Assembly (NCBI GenBank): GCA_900538355.1
Contig: UPXS01000017.1
Coordinates: 1-43,739, forward strand
DNA length: 43,739 bases
Direction: 5' to 3'
Origin: an uncultured Veillonella sp.
GTDB lineage: Bacteria > Bacillota > Negativicutes > Veillonellales > Veillonellaceae
Shown: one piece after another, positions 6,859 through 15,465 of the stretch
Numbering within the stretch: the first letter of the stretch is position 1
How the letters are laid out: every line of letters starts with the position of its first letter
The notes under the pieces: generated by a model
Told to the model about the DNA's origin: nothing
Seen by the model: the letters and a program-made list of their open reading frames with translations, nothing else
Database searches by the model: none
Made by a program: the position numbers and the translations under genes

Positions 6859-8763
6859 ATGGCAAATACTAAAGATTTATTGTATTACATTCCAGCAGGT
6901 CAATATGGTAAAGAAGGCGTTCTCGCATTATTAGAACAACACCCAGAAATTAAATTCGTATCTCTTGTAGGTATCGATTTAGCTGGTAATGATACAGATG
7001 AAAAAATCCCTATGGCAGCATTCTTTGATGATTATGAAGCATTCTTCGAAGGTCGTGCTGTTCAAACAGATGGTTCTTCTGTAGTACTTACAAATATTGC
7101 AACATTGAATAATGCACGTGTTGATATGTGGGGCGATCCAAGTGTAAACTGGTTCGTTGATTATAACTATGAAAATATAGATGAAGCAACAGGTTTACCA
7201 ACTGGTACACTTCGTATTCCTGCATTCTTGATGCATAACTATCGTTATGTTGATTCTCGTTCTATCTTAAAAAATAGCTGTGACTATGTTCGTGCAGAAT
7301 TATTATCTTTGATTAAAGAACATGGTCTACCTGGTATGCCTCATGTGAAGGCTGATGACGTTGTAGATATTATCTTCACATCTGCTACTGAATTGGAATT
7401 CTGGGTAAAAACTCCATCTAGAACAGTTACTAAAAAAGAATTATCCGTATCCCAAAAATTACAAGAACAATACTGGCAACGTACTCATGGTACAGTTCGT
7501 ACTGCATTAGAACAAGCGGTAGAACGCCTTGATAAATATGGTATGGAAGCAGAAATGGGCCATAAAGAAGTAGGTGGCGTTAAAGCTAAACTTGATGAAG
7601 ATGGTCATGAAGCAGTTGTATTAGAACAATTAGAAATCGACTGGAAATTCTCTGGCAACCCATTACAAACAGCAGATAACGAATTACAAGCTCGTATTAT
7701 CGTTCGTGAAGTATTCCGTGAAAATGGTCTTGATGTAACATTTAATGCGAAACCTATTATTGGTGTAGCTGGTTCTGGCGAACATACACACTTTGGTGTT
7801 ATGGCAAAATTAAAATCTGGCAAACTTGTTAACTTGTTCAGCCCAGAAGATATGCGTAAAGAATCTGCTAGCTCCTTAGGTATTGGTGCAATCATGGGTC
7901 TATTGAAACACTATGAAGCCATCAATCCATTCATCAGCTCTACTACAGATTCCTTAAATCGTTTGAAACCAGGTTTCGAAGCGCCAGTATGTATCGTTAC
8001 ATCCTTAGGTACTGATCCTTCTGAACCTAGCCGTAACCGTACAATCCTTTGTGGTTTGATTCGCGATATCGATAATCCTATGGCTACACGTTATGAATTG
8101 CGTTCTCCAAACCCTTATACAAATACATATACTGCATTGGCATTGATCTTCATCTCTGCATTTGATGGTATGAAATATGCTATTACATCTGGTAAAACAC
8201 AAGCTCAATTGGAAGCAGAACTTTCTAAAGAAGTTGGTGAACCAGCTGAATACCTTGCTACAAACCGTGCATACCGTACAGAAAAAGACGTATTCGATGA
8301 TTTCACTCAAGAAGAACGTAATCAAATGTTTGGTATTGCACCAGCTACTGTATGGGAAAATATTAAAGGTTACCAAAGCAATCCTGAATTAGTTGAAACA
8401 TTGGCTCAAGGTAATGCGTTTGCTAAGGACTTGATGGATTCCTTCATTGCATCTATTTTGAAACGTTGGAAACTTGTATTAGCACATCGTTTAATTCCTA
8501 ATAATCTTGATACTGTTCGTAAAATGGTAGCTATTCATACTGATAGCCGTAATAGTGTAGATGATAAACGTTTTGCAGAAGTTAACGATTTACGTTTCTA
8601 TCTTGCTAAAGATAGTGATGATCGCAAATCTTTATTCACTCGATTAATCGACGCACTTAATGACGGTGAATATGACTTAGCATCTCAATTACAAATTGAA
8701 ATGAACGATAAAATGGAAGAATTAGAAGCTAAATATGCTAATTATGCTAAAAATATTTTCTAA
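6859..8763 (+). CDS. glnA: Glutamine synthetase (long, non-canonical form)
   Basis: Makes glutamine from glutamate, ammonia and ATP. At 634 residues it is much longer than a standard GSI (about 440-470). The catalytic core is recognisable: ATELEFW (metal glutamate), the GSGEHTHFG ATP/metal loop, SLNRLKPGFEAPV (the NSYKRLxPG-like motif) and ATRYELRSPNPYTNTY. About 150 residues follow the last core motif, with SFIASILKRWKLVLAHRLIPNN and an acidic helical end. The N-terminal beta-grasp part also looks extended. AGGAGG precedes the ATG at 6859. It stands alone with its own promoter, leader terminator and downstream terminator. The subclass is uncertain; the function is not. Confidence 0.93.
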   Translation: MANTKDLLYYIPAGQYGKEGVLALLEQHPEIKFVSLVGIDLAGNDTDEKIPMAAFFDDYEAFFEGRAVQTDGSSVVLTNIATLNNARVDMWGDPSVNWFVDYNYENIDEATGLPTGTLRIPAFLMHNYRYVDSRSILKNSCDYVRAELLSLIKEHGLPGMPHVKADDVVDIIFTSATELEFWVKTPSRTVTKKELSVSQKLQEQYWQRTHGTVRTALEQAVERLDKYGMEAEMGHKEVGGVKAKLDEDGHEAVVLEQLEIDWKFSGNPLQTADNELQARIIVREVFRENGLDVTFNAKPIIGVAGSGEHTHFGVMAKLKSGKLVNLFSPEDMRKESASSLGIGAIMGLLKHYEAINPFISSTTDSLNRLKPGFEAPVCIVTSLGTDPSEPSRNRTILCGLIRDIDNPMATRYELRSPNPYTNTYTALALIFISAFDGMKYAITSGKTQAQLEAELSKEVGEPAEYLATNRAYRTEKDVFDDFTQEERNQMFGIAPATVWENIKGYQSNPELVETLAQGNAFAKDLMDSFIASILKRWKLVLAHRLIPNNLDTVRKMVAIHTDSRNSVDDKRFAEVNDLRFYLAKDSDDRKSLFTRLIDALNDGEYDLASQLQIEMNDKMEELEAKYANYAKNIF

Positions 8764-8784
8764 TATTGGTTGATTTAATTGCTC

Positions 8785-8820
8785 AAAAAGGGCTCCTACA
8801 TATGTAGGAGCCCTTTGTTT
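8785..8820. terminator. Bidirectional terminator between glnA and psiE
   Basis: A perfect 12-bp inverted repeat spans 8790-8813 (GGGCTCCTACAT and its complement), with A's before and TTTGTTT after. It serves the converging glnA (+) and psiE (-) transcripts. Confidence 0.88.
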
Positions 8821-8867
8821 ATATTAACTATTTATATCAGCTATTTTATAGTAAGTTATTTAAGAAT

Positions 8868-9263
8868 TTACTCGTTATGACCAATAAATTTTTCAACTAG
8901 TACTAAGCTACATACGAGTACAAAAATAGCAACAGACCAGATTAAATTATCAAATGCAGATTCATGATCGATGATTAATAGTCTTACAATTGCTGTTATG
9001 CCAATATATAAAAAGAAGTTAAGAGGGAAGTGGAAGTTATTTTTAAAGTATTTAACGATGAGTGCAATAAACTCAAAGTATAGAAAGAAGGTAATTAATT
9101 CTTCGATCAACAAAGAGTATGTACTATACCCTTGAATGTTAGCCAATGTAATATAGCCGAGACTAATTAATGTATTGATAAGGGCAATACAAAGTGCAAT
9201 GCCTACGCCTACAAGTGCAATATTTTTTATAGTTAATAATAGTTTAGAAATACGAATCCACAT
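8868..9263 (-). CDS. psiE: PsiE-like inner membrane protein
   Basis: A 131-residue protein of the PsiE (phosphate-starvation-inducible E) family, with about four membrane segments at residues 10-35, 45-68, 78-95 and 105-125. The diagnostic block FFLYFEFIALIVKYF, HFPLNFFLYIGITAIVRLLI and DHESA closely resembles PsiE as I recall it from enterobacteria. The role of PsiE is unknown. AGGTG lies about 8 bases before the ATG. No phosphate-regulation signal was recognised. It may be read through from tpx, although a terminator separates them. Confidence 0.9.
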   Translation of the reverse strand: MWIRISKLLLTIKNIALVGVGIALCIALINTLISLGYITLANIQGYSTYSLLIEELITFFLYFEFIALIVKYFKNNFHFPLNFFLYIGITAIVRLLIIDHESAFDNLIWSVAIFVLVCSLVLVEKFIGHNE

Positions 9264-9297
9264 ATATTAATCACCTACAATACAAATACTAACCACA

Positions 9298-9330
9298 TAA
9301 AAAAGACCGTACACCGTACGGTCTTTTTAT
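9298..9330. terminator. Terminator between tpx and psiE
   Basis: A 12-bp stem (AAAAGACCGTAC at 9301-9312 and GTACGGTCTTTT at 9316-9327) has a 3-base loop. On the - strand it is followed by a run of T's, so it ends the tpx transcript. Confidence 0.85.
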
Positions 9331-9367
9331 GATTACACAATAGTATAATCAAATGAATATCTACGAA

Positions 9368-9883
9368 TTAGATATCAGCTTTAATTGCTTCTAATGCAGC
9401 ATCGAAGTTAACTGCTTGAGTTACTTCAGGTACATATTCAACATATGTCACTTTGTCTTCTTTGTTGATTACTACTACGCCACGAGTTAAAAGACGAAGT
9501 TCTTCGATCAAGAAACCATAGTTTTCACCGAAGGAAGCATCTTTGTGGTCAGATAATGTAATAACTTTATCAACGCCAGCAGCGCCACACCAACGTTTTT
9601 GAGCGAAAGGCAAGTCCATAGAAATTGTCAATACTACAACATCATCAGAAAGTGCAGTAGCATCTTGGTTGAACCAACGAGTTTGAGCGTCACAAACGCC
9701 TGTATCAAGGGAAGGAACAACGGAGATAACTTTTACTTTACCTTCGAAATCTTTTAATGTTTTAGGTTGTAAGTCGTTGCTTAAAACTGTGAAGTCAGGA
9801 GCTTGTTGACCTACTTTAACTTCTGGACCAACCAATGTGATAGGGCCACCTGCAAATGTTACTACGCCAGTACGTTTTTCCAT
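9368..9883 (-). CDS. tpx: Thiol peroxidase Tpx (atypical 2-Cys peroxiredoxin)
   Basis: A 171-residue peroxiredoxin that reduces hydrogen peroxide and alkyl hydroperoxides using thioredoxin. The peroxidatic cysteine is C64 in PSLDTGVCDAQTRWFN and the resolving cysteine is C99 in QKRWCGAAG, the Tpx-specific arrangement. The start region FAGGPITLVGPEVKVGQQAPDF is also typical. AGGAGG precedes the ATG. A promoter and a small palindrome lie upstream, and a terminator lies downstream, so it is a single-gene unit. Confidence 0.97.
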   Translation of the reverse strand: MEKRTGVVTFAGGPITLVGPEVKVGQQAPDFTVLSNDLQPKTLKDFEGKVKVISVVPSLDTGVCDAQTRWFNQDATALSDDVVVLTISMDLPFAQKRWCGAAGVDKVITLSDHKDASFGENYGFLIEELRLLTRGVVVINKEDKVTYVEYVPEVTQAVNFDAALEAIKADI

Positions 9884-9946
9884 GTTGTATTCCTCCTAAG
9901 AGTTTTAATTCTAATGTTTATAAGGATACGTTTTGTATCTATGCAT

Positions 9947-9975
9947 AGTATAACACTTACATTACTATTAGTAAA
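9947..9975 (-). promoter_or_regulatory. Promoter of tpx with overlapping palindrome
   Basis: On the - strand, TTTACT (9970-9975), a 17-base spacer and TATACT (9947-9952) form a promoter 64 bases before the tpx start. A 6-1-6 inverted repeat, TTACTA-T-TAGTAA on the + strand at 9962-9974, overlaps the -35 element and may be a repressor site. PerR is a possible binder by analogy, but the match to its box is only partial. Confidence 0.5.
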
Positions 9976-10169
9976 CTAAAAAATTCGATATAGTGTTATT
10001 ATAGATTATAAAAATTATATTATTGGTAGCTACTAATGAGAGAATATTGGAATAAACTACATTATATACGTATAGGTGTATTAAGATATATAAAAAAAAT
10101 GTGTATACTATAAGGAGTATATTTAAATAATGATAATCCTGTAATATAGAAATTCAACTGAGAGGTCCT

Positions 10170-11891
10170 ATGAAACCTATAGAGCTATTTATGCAGTTTT
10201 TCCGCCGAGAAGGCTGGGTTTATGCCATCGGCTTAACTATGCTAATTGCTATTGATATAGCATTTTTATTTGTGCCACAATTCATTGGTAATGCCATCGA
10301 TACCCTAAGTCACAATAAAGAAGGCTTAGTCAATTATATTATTTACTTTATTCTATTATTTATTATCATAACGATTCTAAAAGTTATTTCACGACGTACC
10401 TTACTTGGTTCCATCCGTCGTATGGAGTACCTTTTTCGTGAAATTTTGTGTAGAAAAGCATTACAAATAAAAACAACATACTATGAGGCAAATGGACCTG
10501 GTAAAGTAATGGCGTTAATGACGAATGATGTTACATCTCTTCGTGTAGCGTTAGGTTTAGGTGTAATGATTGTGGTGGATATCATATTTTATTCCATTGT
10601 AGGATCAATTATTCTCATACAAAAGATAGATGGTCTATTAGCTTTCAAAATTATGACACCTGTATTTTTCATCATTGTAGCTATCTTTGTGTTAGGTCGG
10701 AAATTGCGTGCTAAACAGCGTAGTGCGCAGGCAACGTATAGTGACATGACAGAATTTGGGCAAGAATTATTTCAAGGTATAGATGTAATTAGAGCCTTTA
10801 ATCGGGAACGTATTATTTCTGACTCTTTTGAAAAAATAAATAAATTGAACTACAAGAAAAATATGGATGTAGCTTTATTAGACTCTGTACTAACACCTTT
10901 AACAAGAATTGCACCATTTATTTGTATTAGTATTAGTATTTTCATATGTGGACATCTTGCCGTAGAAGGTCATATGACTATTGGCGAATTTGTAACTATA
11001 AATTCATTTATTATGTTAATAGTAGGACCATTAATTGGCTTTGGTGGACTCATTTCTATTGTCCAAAAAGGTTTGGCATCCTTAGATCGTATTACGGACT
11101 TCTTACGTCTACCAATCGAGTCAATTGATGACACTACGGAGGAATTACCACTTGAAGATATCAATATACGTTATTTAGATTTTAATTATGAAAACTCTAA
11201 AGGTCATGCATTATCACAAGTATCTACAACCATTCGTAAAGGATCTTTTATTGGTATTGTAGGTAAACCCGGTTCTGGTAAAAGTACACTCTTTAAACTA
11301 CTTATTGGTCTACAAGAGTGTCCGCCGAAGTCTATATATATTGGAAATCAAGATATATCAGATATACCGTTATCTAAGCTTCGAAATTCAATCGCTTATG
11401 TGCCAACTCAATCTTATTTATTGAGTACTACCATCGAAGATAATATTAAATTTGGTAAAGACTTACCTATGCATGAATCGGTTGAGGTTGCCGCAAAAAA
11501 AGCTGACTTATATAGAGATTTAGGCGACCTTTTACATAATGATTTACATAATCTTGCAGAAGAAGGTCATGATTTGTCTGGTGGTCAAAAGCAACGTATT
11601 AATATAGCTCGAGGCTTTTACAAGAATGCACCATATTTATTATTAGACGATTGTTTTTCAGCTTTAGATGCAGTAACCGTTAATACTATTTTAGATACAT
11701 TACATACGGTTCATAAACAAACTATATTATGTATTTCCCAACGATTAGAGGTCATTGAAAAGGCGGATAAAATTATTGTCTTTGATGAAGGGCATATAGT
11801 TGAAGAGGGTACACATGAAGAATTGTTAACTAGAAATGGTTTATATAAAACCTTCTATGAAGCACAGAAAGGGGAGAGTCATAATGAATAA
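10170..11891 (+). CDS. ABC exporter subunit with degenerate ATP site (TM287/BmrC-like)
   Basis: A half-transporter of 573 residues: six membrane segments in about 1-310, then an ATPase domain. Visible motifs are Walker A (GKPGSGKST from about 365), the signature LSGGQ (469-473) and Walker B LLLDD. Residue D494 occupies the place of the catalytic glutamate. This Asp substitution is characteristic of one partner in heterodimeric exporters such as TM287/288 and BmrCD. The substrate cannot be told; drugs or lipids are usual. The ATG is preceded by AGAGG. The coding region overlaps the next gene by 8 bases, consistent with the pair forming one complex. Confidence 0.93.
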   Translation: MKPIELFMQFFRREGWVYAIGLTMLIAIDIAFLFVPQFIGNAIDTLSHNKEGLVNYIIYFILLFIIITILKVISRRTLLGSIRRMEYLFREILCRKALQIKTTYYEANGPGKVMALMTNDVTSLRVALGLGVMIVVDIIFYSIVGSIILIQKIDGLLAFKIMTPVFFIIVAIFVLGRKLRAKQRSAQATYSDMTEFGQELFQGIDVIRAFNRERIISDSFEKINKLNYKKNMDVALLDSVLTPLTRIAPFICISISIFICGHLAVEGHMTIGEFVTINSFIMLIVGPLIGFGGLISIVQKGLASLDRITDFLRLPIESIDDTTEELPLEDINIRYLDFNYENSKGHALSQVSTTIRKGSFIGIVGKPGSGKSTLFKLLIGLQECPPKSIYIGNQDISDIPLSKLRNSIAYVPTQSYLLSTTIEDNIKFGKDLPMHESVEVAAKKADLYRDLGDLLHNDLHNLAEEGHDLSGGQKQRINIARGFYKNAPYLLLDDCFSALDAVTVNTILDTLHTVHKQTILCISQRLEVIEKADKIIVFDEGHIVEEGTHEELLTRNGLYKTFYEAQKGESHNE

Positions 11892-13629
11892 GCATAACGT
11901 TAGAAATGATTGGGCTCTATTCTCCTATATAACTGCGTATATTAAACCTTATTTAGGCATCTTATTAATTGCTACAATCGCACTCGCTGGAAATCTGATA
12001 TTATTGTTATTTAGACCGTATCTTACAAAACAAGTCATCGATCTGGGATTTGCTACTAATGATATTCATGTCATTGAATATTATGCTGTTTTATATGGCT
12101 TAACAATCATTGGCAGTGTATGTTTTATTTTCGTAGAAAATTACTTTTTAAAAAGCTTTGGTCAAAAAATTATCTATAATATTCGCCATATTGTGTTCCA
12201 AAAAATTCTACATAAACCACATGAGGAATTTTATAAATTGCCTATTGGCAATTGGGTAACCCGTATTACTAATGATGTGGAATCACTGCGTACCTTATAT
12301 ACCGATGTATTGTTAAACTTAGCTAGTAGCGGATTAATGATTATTGGTATATTAGCCTTCATGTATGCCATTAATATACCGTTAGCTATTATTATGACAA
12401 TTTTAGTACCTATTATGGGCGGGATTATTTGGGTATATCAAAAGTTTTCCAGAAAGGCTTTTCGTCAAGTAAGACGGTCTGTAGCAGCCTCCAATGCGAG
12501 CATTAAGGAATTACTTAATTATATTGTTATAGTTAAAGCCTACGGTGGAGAAAAAGCAATAGAAGGTAGATATGAAACTGTTAACAAAGGTTTTTTAGAA
12601 GCTGGTCTATTTGAAGTTACAACATTTTCTATTTTCAGACCTCTCGTTGATGGCTTATTTTTCGTAGCTTTAATTGTCATATTTACTACTACTAATTTAG
12701 TAGATTCTGTAGCCGATGCAGGTACCGTATTTGCTTTCATTCAATATATGGATCGATTCTTTCAGCCATTAAAGGAAATTGCGGACAAATATAATTCATT
12801 GCAAAGTTCATTAGCTGGAGCTGAACGTTTAGTACCATTATTAGAAGAGAAAGAGCGGAATATGGTCGATGAAGTTCCGAAAGAACTGATTCCTGTAGAA
12901 TCAATTGAATTTGATCATGTTTGGTTCTCTTATGAAAATAACGATACCTATGCATTACAAGATTTTACCTTACATATTAAGTCTGGTGATTTTACAGGCA
13001 TTGTCGGTCCCTCTGGTAGCGGTAAATCCACACTGTTATCCTTATTAATGGGAATCTATAAACCTACAAAGGGTGCCATTTATATAAATGGTATTGATAT
13101 TGCTAAATACGATAGTTCTGTACTTCGTCACTTAATGGGGTATGTATTCCAACAAGCATATTTGTTTAAAGGGTCTATTAAAGATAATCTTACGCTGTTT
13201 GATACCTCTATTAGTCATGATGAAATGGTAAAAGCAGCAAAACAAGTTAATTTAGATACCATGATTGCACAATTACCAGAAGGCTATAATACACCTGTAG
13301 GGTACTTAGGTTCACTATTATCAGATGGTCAAAAGCAACTACTAGCATTCGGACGTACGCTCATAAGAAATACGCCTATTCTATTATTAGATGAGGCAAC
13401 TGCTAATGTAGATAGTCATACGGAAAAACAAATACAAGCGAGTATTGAAAATATCCGTGGTAGTAAAACAATCGTAAGTATTGCTCATCGATTATCGACA
13501 GTACAAGAAGCGAATGAAATTGTTTATATTGAATATGGTAAAATAATAGAAAAAGGTTCTTTCAAAGAATTAATTGAGTTAAAAGGGGCCTTTTATAATC
13601 TATGGATTCGTCAAAAAAGCGGGAGTTAG
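11884..13629 (+). CDS. ABC exporter subunit with catalytic ATP site (TM288/BmrD-like)
   Basis: The partner half-transporter, 581 residues: six membrane segments in about 1-330, then an ATPase domain. Walker A is GPSGSGKST (from 375), and Walker B LLLLDE has the catalytic glutamate E504. The signature is LSDGQ (479-483) rather than LSGGQ, as expected for the subunit whose signature faces the degenerate site. A longer frame opens at 11836, but GGGGAGAG lies directly before the ATG at 11884. With the upstream gene it forms a heterodimeric exporter in the cytoplasmic membrane. Confidence 0.93.
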   Translation: MNKHNVRNDWALFSYITAYIKPYLGILLIATIALAGNLILLLFRPYLTKQVIDLGFATNDIHVIEYYAVLYGLTIIGSVCFIFVENYFLKSFGQKIIYNIRHIVFQKILHKPHEEFYKLPIGNWVTRITNDVESLRTLYTDVLLNLASSGLMIIGILAFMYAINIPLAIIMTILVPIMGGIIWVYQKFSRKAFRQVRRSVAASNASIKELLNYIVIVKAYGGEKAIEGRYETVNKGFLEAGLFEVTTFSIFRPLVDGLFFVALIVIFTTTNLVDSVADAGTVFAFIQYMDRFFQPLKEIADKYNSLQSSLAGAERLVPLLEEKERNMVDEVPKELIPVESIEFDHVWFSYENNDTYALQDFTLHIKSGDFTGIVGPSGSGKSTLLSLLMGIYKPTKGAIYINGIDIAKYDSSVLRHLMGYVFQQAYLFKGSIKDNLTLFDTSISHDEMVKAAKQVNLDTMIAQLPEGYNTPVGYLGSLLSDGQKQLLAFGRTLIRNTPILLLDEATANVDSHTEKQIQASIENIRGSKTIVSIAHRLSTVQEANEIVYIEYGKIIEKGSFKELIELKGAFYNLWIRQKSGS

Positions 13630-13630
13630 C

Positions 13631-14422
13631 ATGGAATTTATCCAATCTAAAGATAATAAGACTATTAAACGTATAGTTTCTCTAGGACAACGTAAAAATC
13701 GTAATAAACATAGTGAATATATTGTTGAAGGCATCCGTTCTATCCGTGATATTTCATCTAATGGTGTAATAAAAACAATTGTTATACGAGAGTCTAAATG
13801 TAAAGATGATAATATCGAAGCGTTATTAGCTTTAGATTCTATGCAATCAATACCTACTTATATTGCTCAAGATCCAATATTTGATAAAATCGATAATACC
13901 GTGAATGGACAAGGTGTTATTGCCATTGTAGCTAAACCTAAACATAGTATGGAATCTATCTCTATTGAAGATGGTGTCTATATTACACTAGATGGCGTAC
14001 AAGATCCGGGCAACATGGGGACGATTATACGTACTGCTGTAGCAGCAGGTGTGAAGGGTATATTTTTAATGAAAGGTACCGTAGATCCTTTTAATGATAA
14101 GACGGTACGTAGCACAATGAGTGCACTACATAAAATACCCGTCTATGAAGATGTGACATTATCAATGCTCAATGATCTGATTGCAGAATCTAATATGTCT
14201 ACCTATGTAACAGCCTTAGAAAACTCAAAACCATATCATATGGTTACATACGATAAACGGTGTATGTTGATTTTAGGTAATGAAGGGAATGGCGTAACAC
14301 CTGAAGTTATGAATCTATGTAAGCACCGAATCATGATTCCCATGTATGGTGACATGGAATCGTTAAATGTGAGTGTAGCAGCAGCTCTATGTATGTATAA
14401 AGTTCAAGAACAATTGATGTGA
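13631..14422 (+). CDS. TrmH/SpoU family RNA 2'-O-methyltransferase
   Basis: A SPOUT methyltransferase of 263 residues, similar in layout to RlmB and YsgA. The N-terminal substrate-binding domain begins with FIQSKDNKTIKRIVSLGQRK and includes YIVEGIRSI. The three SPOUT motifs follow: LDGVQDPGNMGTIIRTAVAAG, LILGNEGNGVTPEV and IPMYGDMESLNVSVAAALCMY. It probably methylates a ribose in 23S rRNA, though the exact nucleotide cannot be told. It starts one base after the ABC stop and is followed by a terminator, so it ends that transcript. Confidence 0.92.
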   Translation: MEFIQSKDNKTIKRIVSLGQRKNRNKHSEYIVEGIRSIRDISSNGVIKTIVIRESKCKDDNIEALLALDSMQSIPTYIAQDPIFDKIDNTVNGQGVIAIVAKPKHSMESISIEDGVYITLDGVQDPGNMGTIIRTAVAAGVKGIFLMKGTVDPFNDKTVRSTMSALHKIPVYEDVTLSMLNDLIAESNMSTYVTALENSKPYHMVTYDKRCMLILGNEGNGVTPEVMNLCKHRIMIPMYGDMESLNVSVAAALCMYKVQEQLM

Positions 14423-14481
14423 TAATTAAAATACTTGAGAATCAAATCAAGTAGTTATGATAAAAATTTATAAGTATATCG

Positions 14482-14516
14482 AAAGTCCTCTACTAGTATA
14501 CAAGTAGGGGGCTTTT
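14482..14516 (+). terminator. Intrinsic terminator after the ABC/methyltransferase operon
   Basis: A 13-bp stem with G-T pairs (AAAGTCCTCTACT with AGTAGGGGGCTTT) is followed by T's. It separates this operon from the deacetylase promoter that starts a few bases later. Confidence 0.82.
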
Positions 14517-14519
14517 GTA

Positions 14520-14549
14520 TTGATTTTATAGTTCTGTATTTGATACAAT
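14520..14549 (+). promoter_or_regulatory. Putative promoter of the ChbG/HpnK deacetylase operon
   Basis: TTGATT at 14520-14525, an 18-base spacer and TACAAT at 14544-14549. Transcription would start near 14556, just before the leader hairpin. Confidence 0.5.
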
Positions 14550-14565
14550 AACATATATCCTTTGT

Positions 14566-14590
14566 GGGAGAACAAAGTTCTCCCCTTTTT
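14566..14590 (+). terminator. Leader terminator directly before the deacetylase gene
   Basis: An 8-bp GC-containing stem (GGGAGAAC, loop AAA, GTTCTCCC) is followed by CTTTTTT. It lies downstream of the likely promoter and about 20 bases before the translation start, so it may control readthrough into the gene. Alternatively it backs up the terminator at 14482 and the real promoter is elsewhere. Confidence 0.65.
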
Positions 14591-14610
14591 TAATGAAAAG
14601 GAAGAAAACT

Positions 14611-15465
14611 ATGTCCAAATTAATAGTAAATGCCGACGATTTTGGTCTTCATAGTGCAGTTAATGCTGCAGTTATTGATGGTCATCGTACAGGTATCATT
14701 ACGAGCACCTCTCTATTAGCGGGAGGTGAAGCTTTTACAGAAGCTGTAAGTATGGCAAAAAATAACCCTAAGTTGGGCATTGGTGTTCATATCGCCTTAG
14801 TAGGTGGGCTAAAACCGGTATGTGATCCATCTGAAGTACCATCTCTACTTACATCCGAAGGCGTCTTTCCCGAAACATATATAGATTTTATGAAACGAAT
14901 TTATACTGGGAAGATTAACTATAGTGAATTGCGTAAAGAAATTCACGCTCAAATGGAACGGATCATGGAGTCCGGTTTGCACGTAACGCATATTGATGGT
15001 CATCAACATATGCATGTATTACCAACAGTACTACCAATCGTTATTGAGCAAGCGAAACACTATGGTATTAATGCAATACGCATTCCAGATGAATCTTCTT
15101 TATTCGTCAATTATATGTACTCGCCAGTGCGATTACTAGGCAAGGTCGGTTTATCTACTGTAGCGGCAAAGGCAAGGCCTATAGTACGGGATAATGGTAT
15201 GTATTCCACACAATATTTTTGGGGTATGGTAAACGGGGGACACATTAACCAGAAAACGTTAATGGGTATATTAAAATCTGTATCTAAAAAATCAGGTACT
15301 CATGAATTAATGATTCATCCAGGTTTAAATAATACGATTTTGGGAAATCAATATAAATGGGGCTATCATTGGGAGGATGAATTACAAGCTGTTTGTTCTA
15401 ACCATACGCGTTTATATATTAGACAACATAATATTGAGCTAATTAATTATGGAGACTTGATATGA
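14611..15465 (+). CDS. ChbG/HpnK (YdjC) family carbohydrate deacetylase
   Basis: A 284-residue YdjC-fold metal-dependent deacetylase. Signature motifs are the N-terminal NADDFGLH, GIGVHIALVGG and HIDGHQHMHVLPT, which hold the metal-binding Asp and His residues. The GVHIALVGG form is closer to HpnK than to chitooligosaccharide ChbG. The substrate is unknown. Context with a flippase-like membrane protein suggests a lipid-linked or envelope sugar. An upstream in-frame ATG at 14593 adds six residues but has no ribosome binding site, whereas AAAGGAAG precedes 14611. Its stop overlaps the next start (ATGA). Confidence 0.88.
   Translation: MSKLIVNADDFGLHSAVNAAVIDGHRTGIITSTSLLAGGEAFTEAVSMAKNNPKLGIGVHIALVGGLKPVCDPSEVPSLLTSEGVFPETYIDFMKRIYTGKINYSELRKEIHAQMERIMESGLHVTHIDGHQHMHVLPTVLPIVIEQAKHYGINAIRIPDESSLFVNYMYSPVRLLGKVGLSTVAAKARPIVRDNGMYSTQYFWGMVNGGHINQKTLMGILKSVSKKSGTHELMIHPGLNNTILGNQYKWGYHWEDELQAVCSNHTRLYIRQHNIELINYGDLI

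Noticed and set aside
7605..8392. Three open frames overlapping the glutamine synthetase gene
   Set aside because: They are fully contained in a clearly coding gene, with no ribosome binding site or family resemblance.
9975..10169. Promoter or leader element before the ABC exporter genes
   Set aside because: A TATACT lies at 10104-10109 but no acceptable -35 matches it. The stretch is AT-rich with no clear structure.
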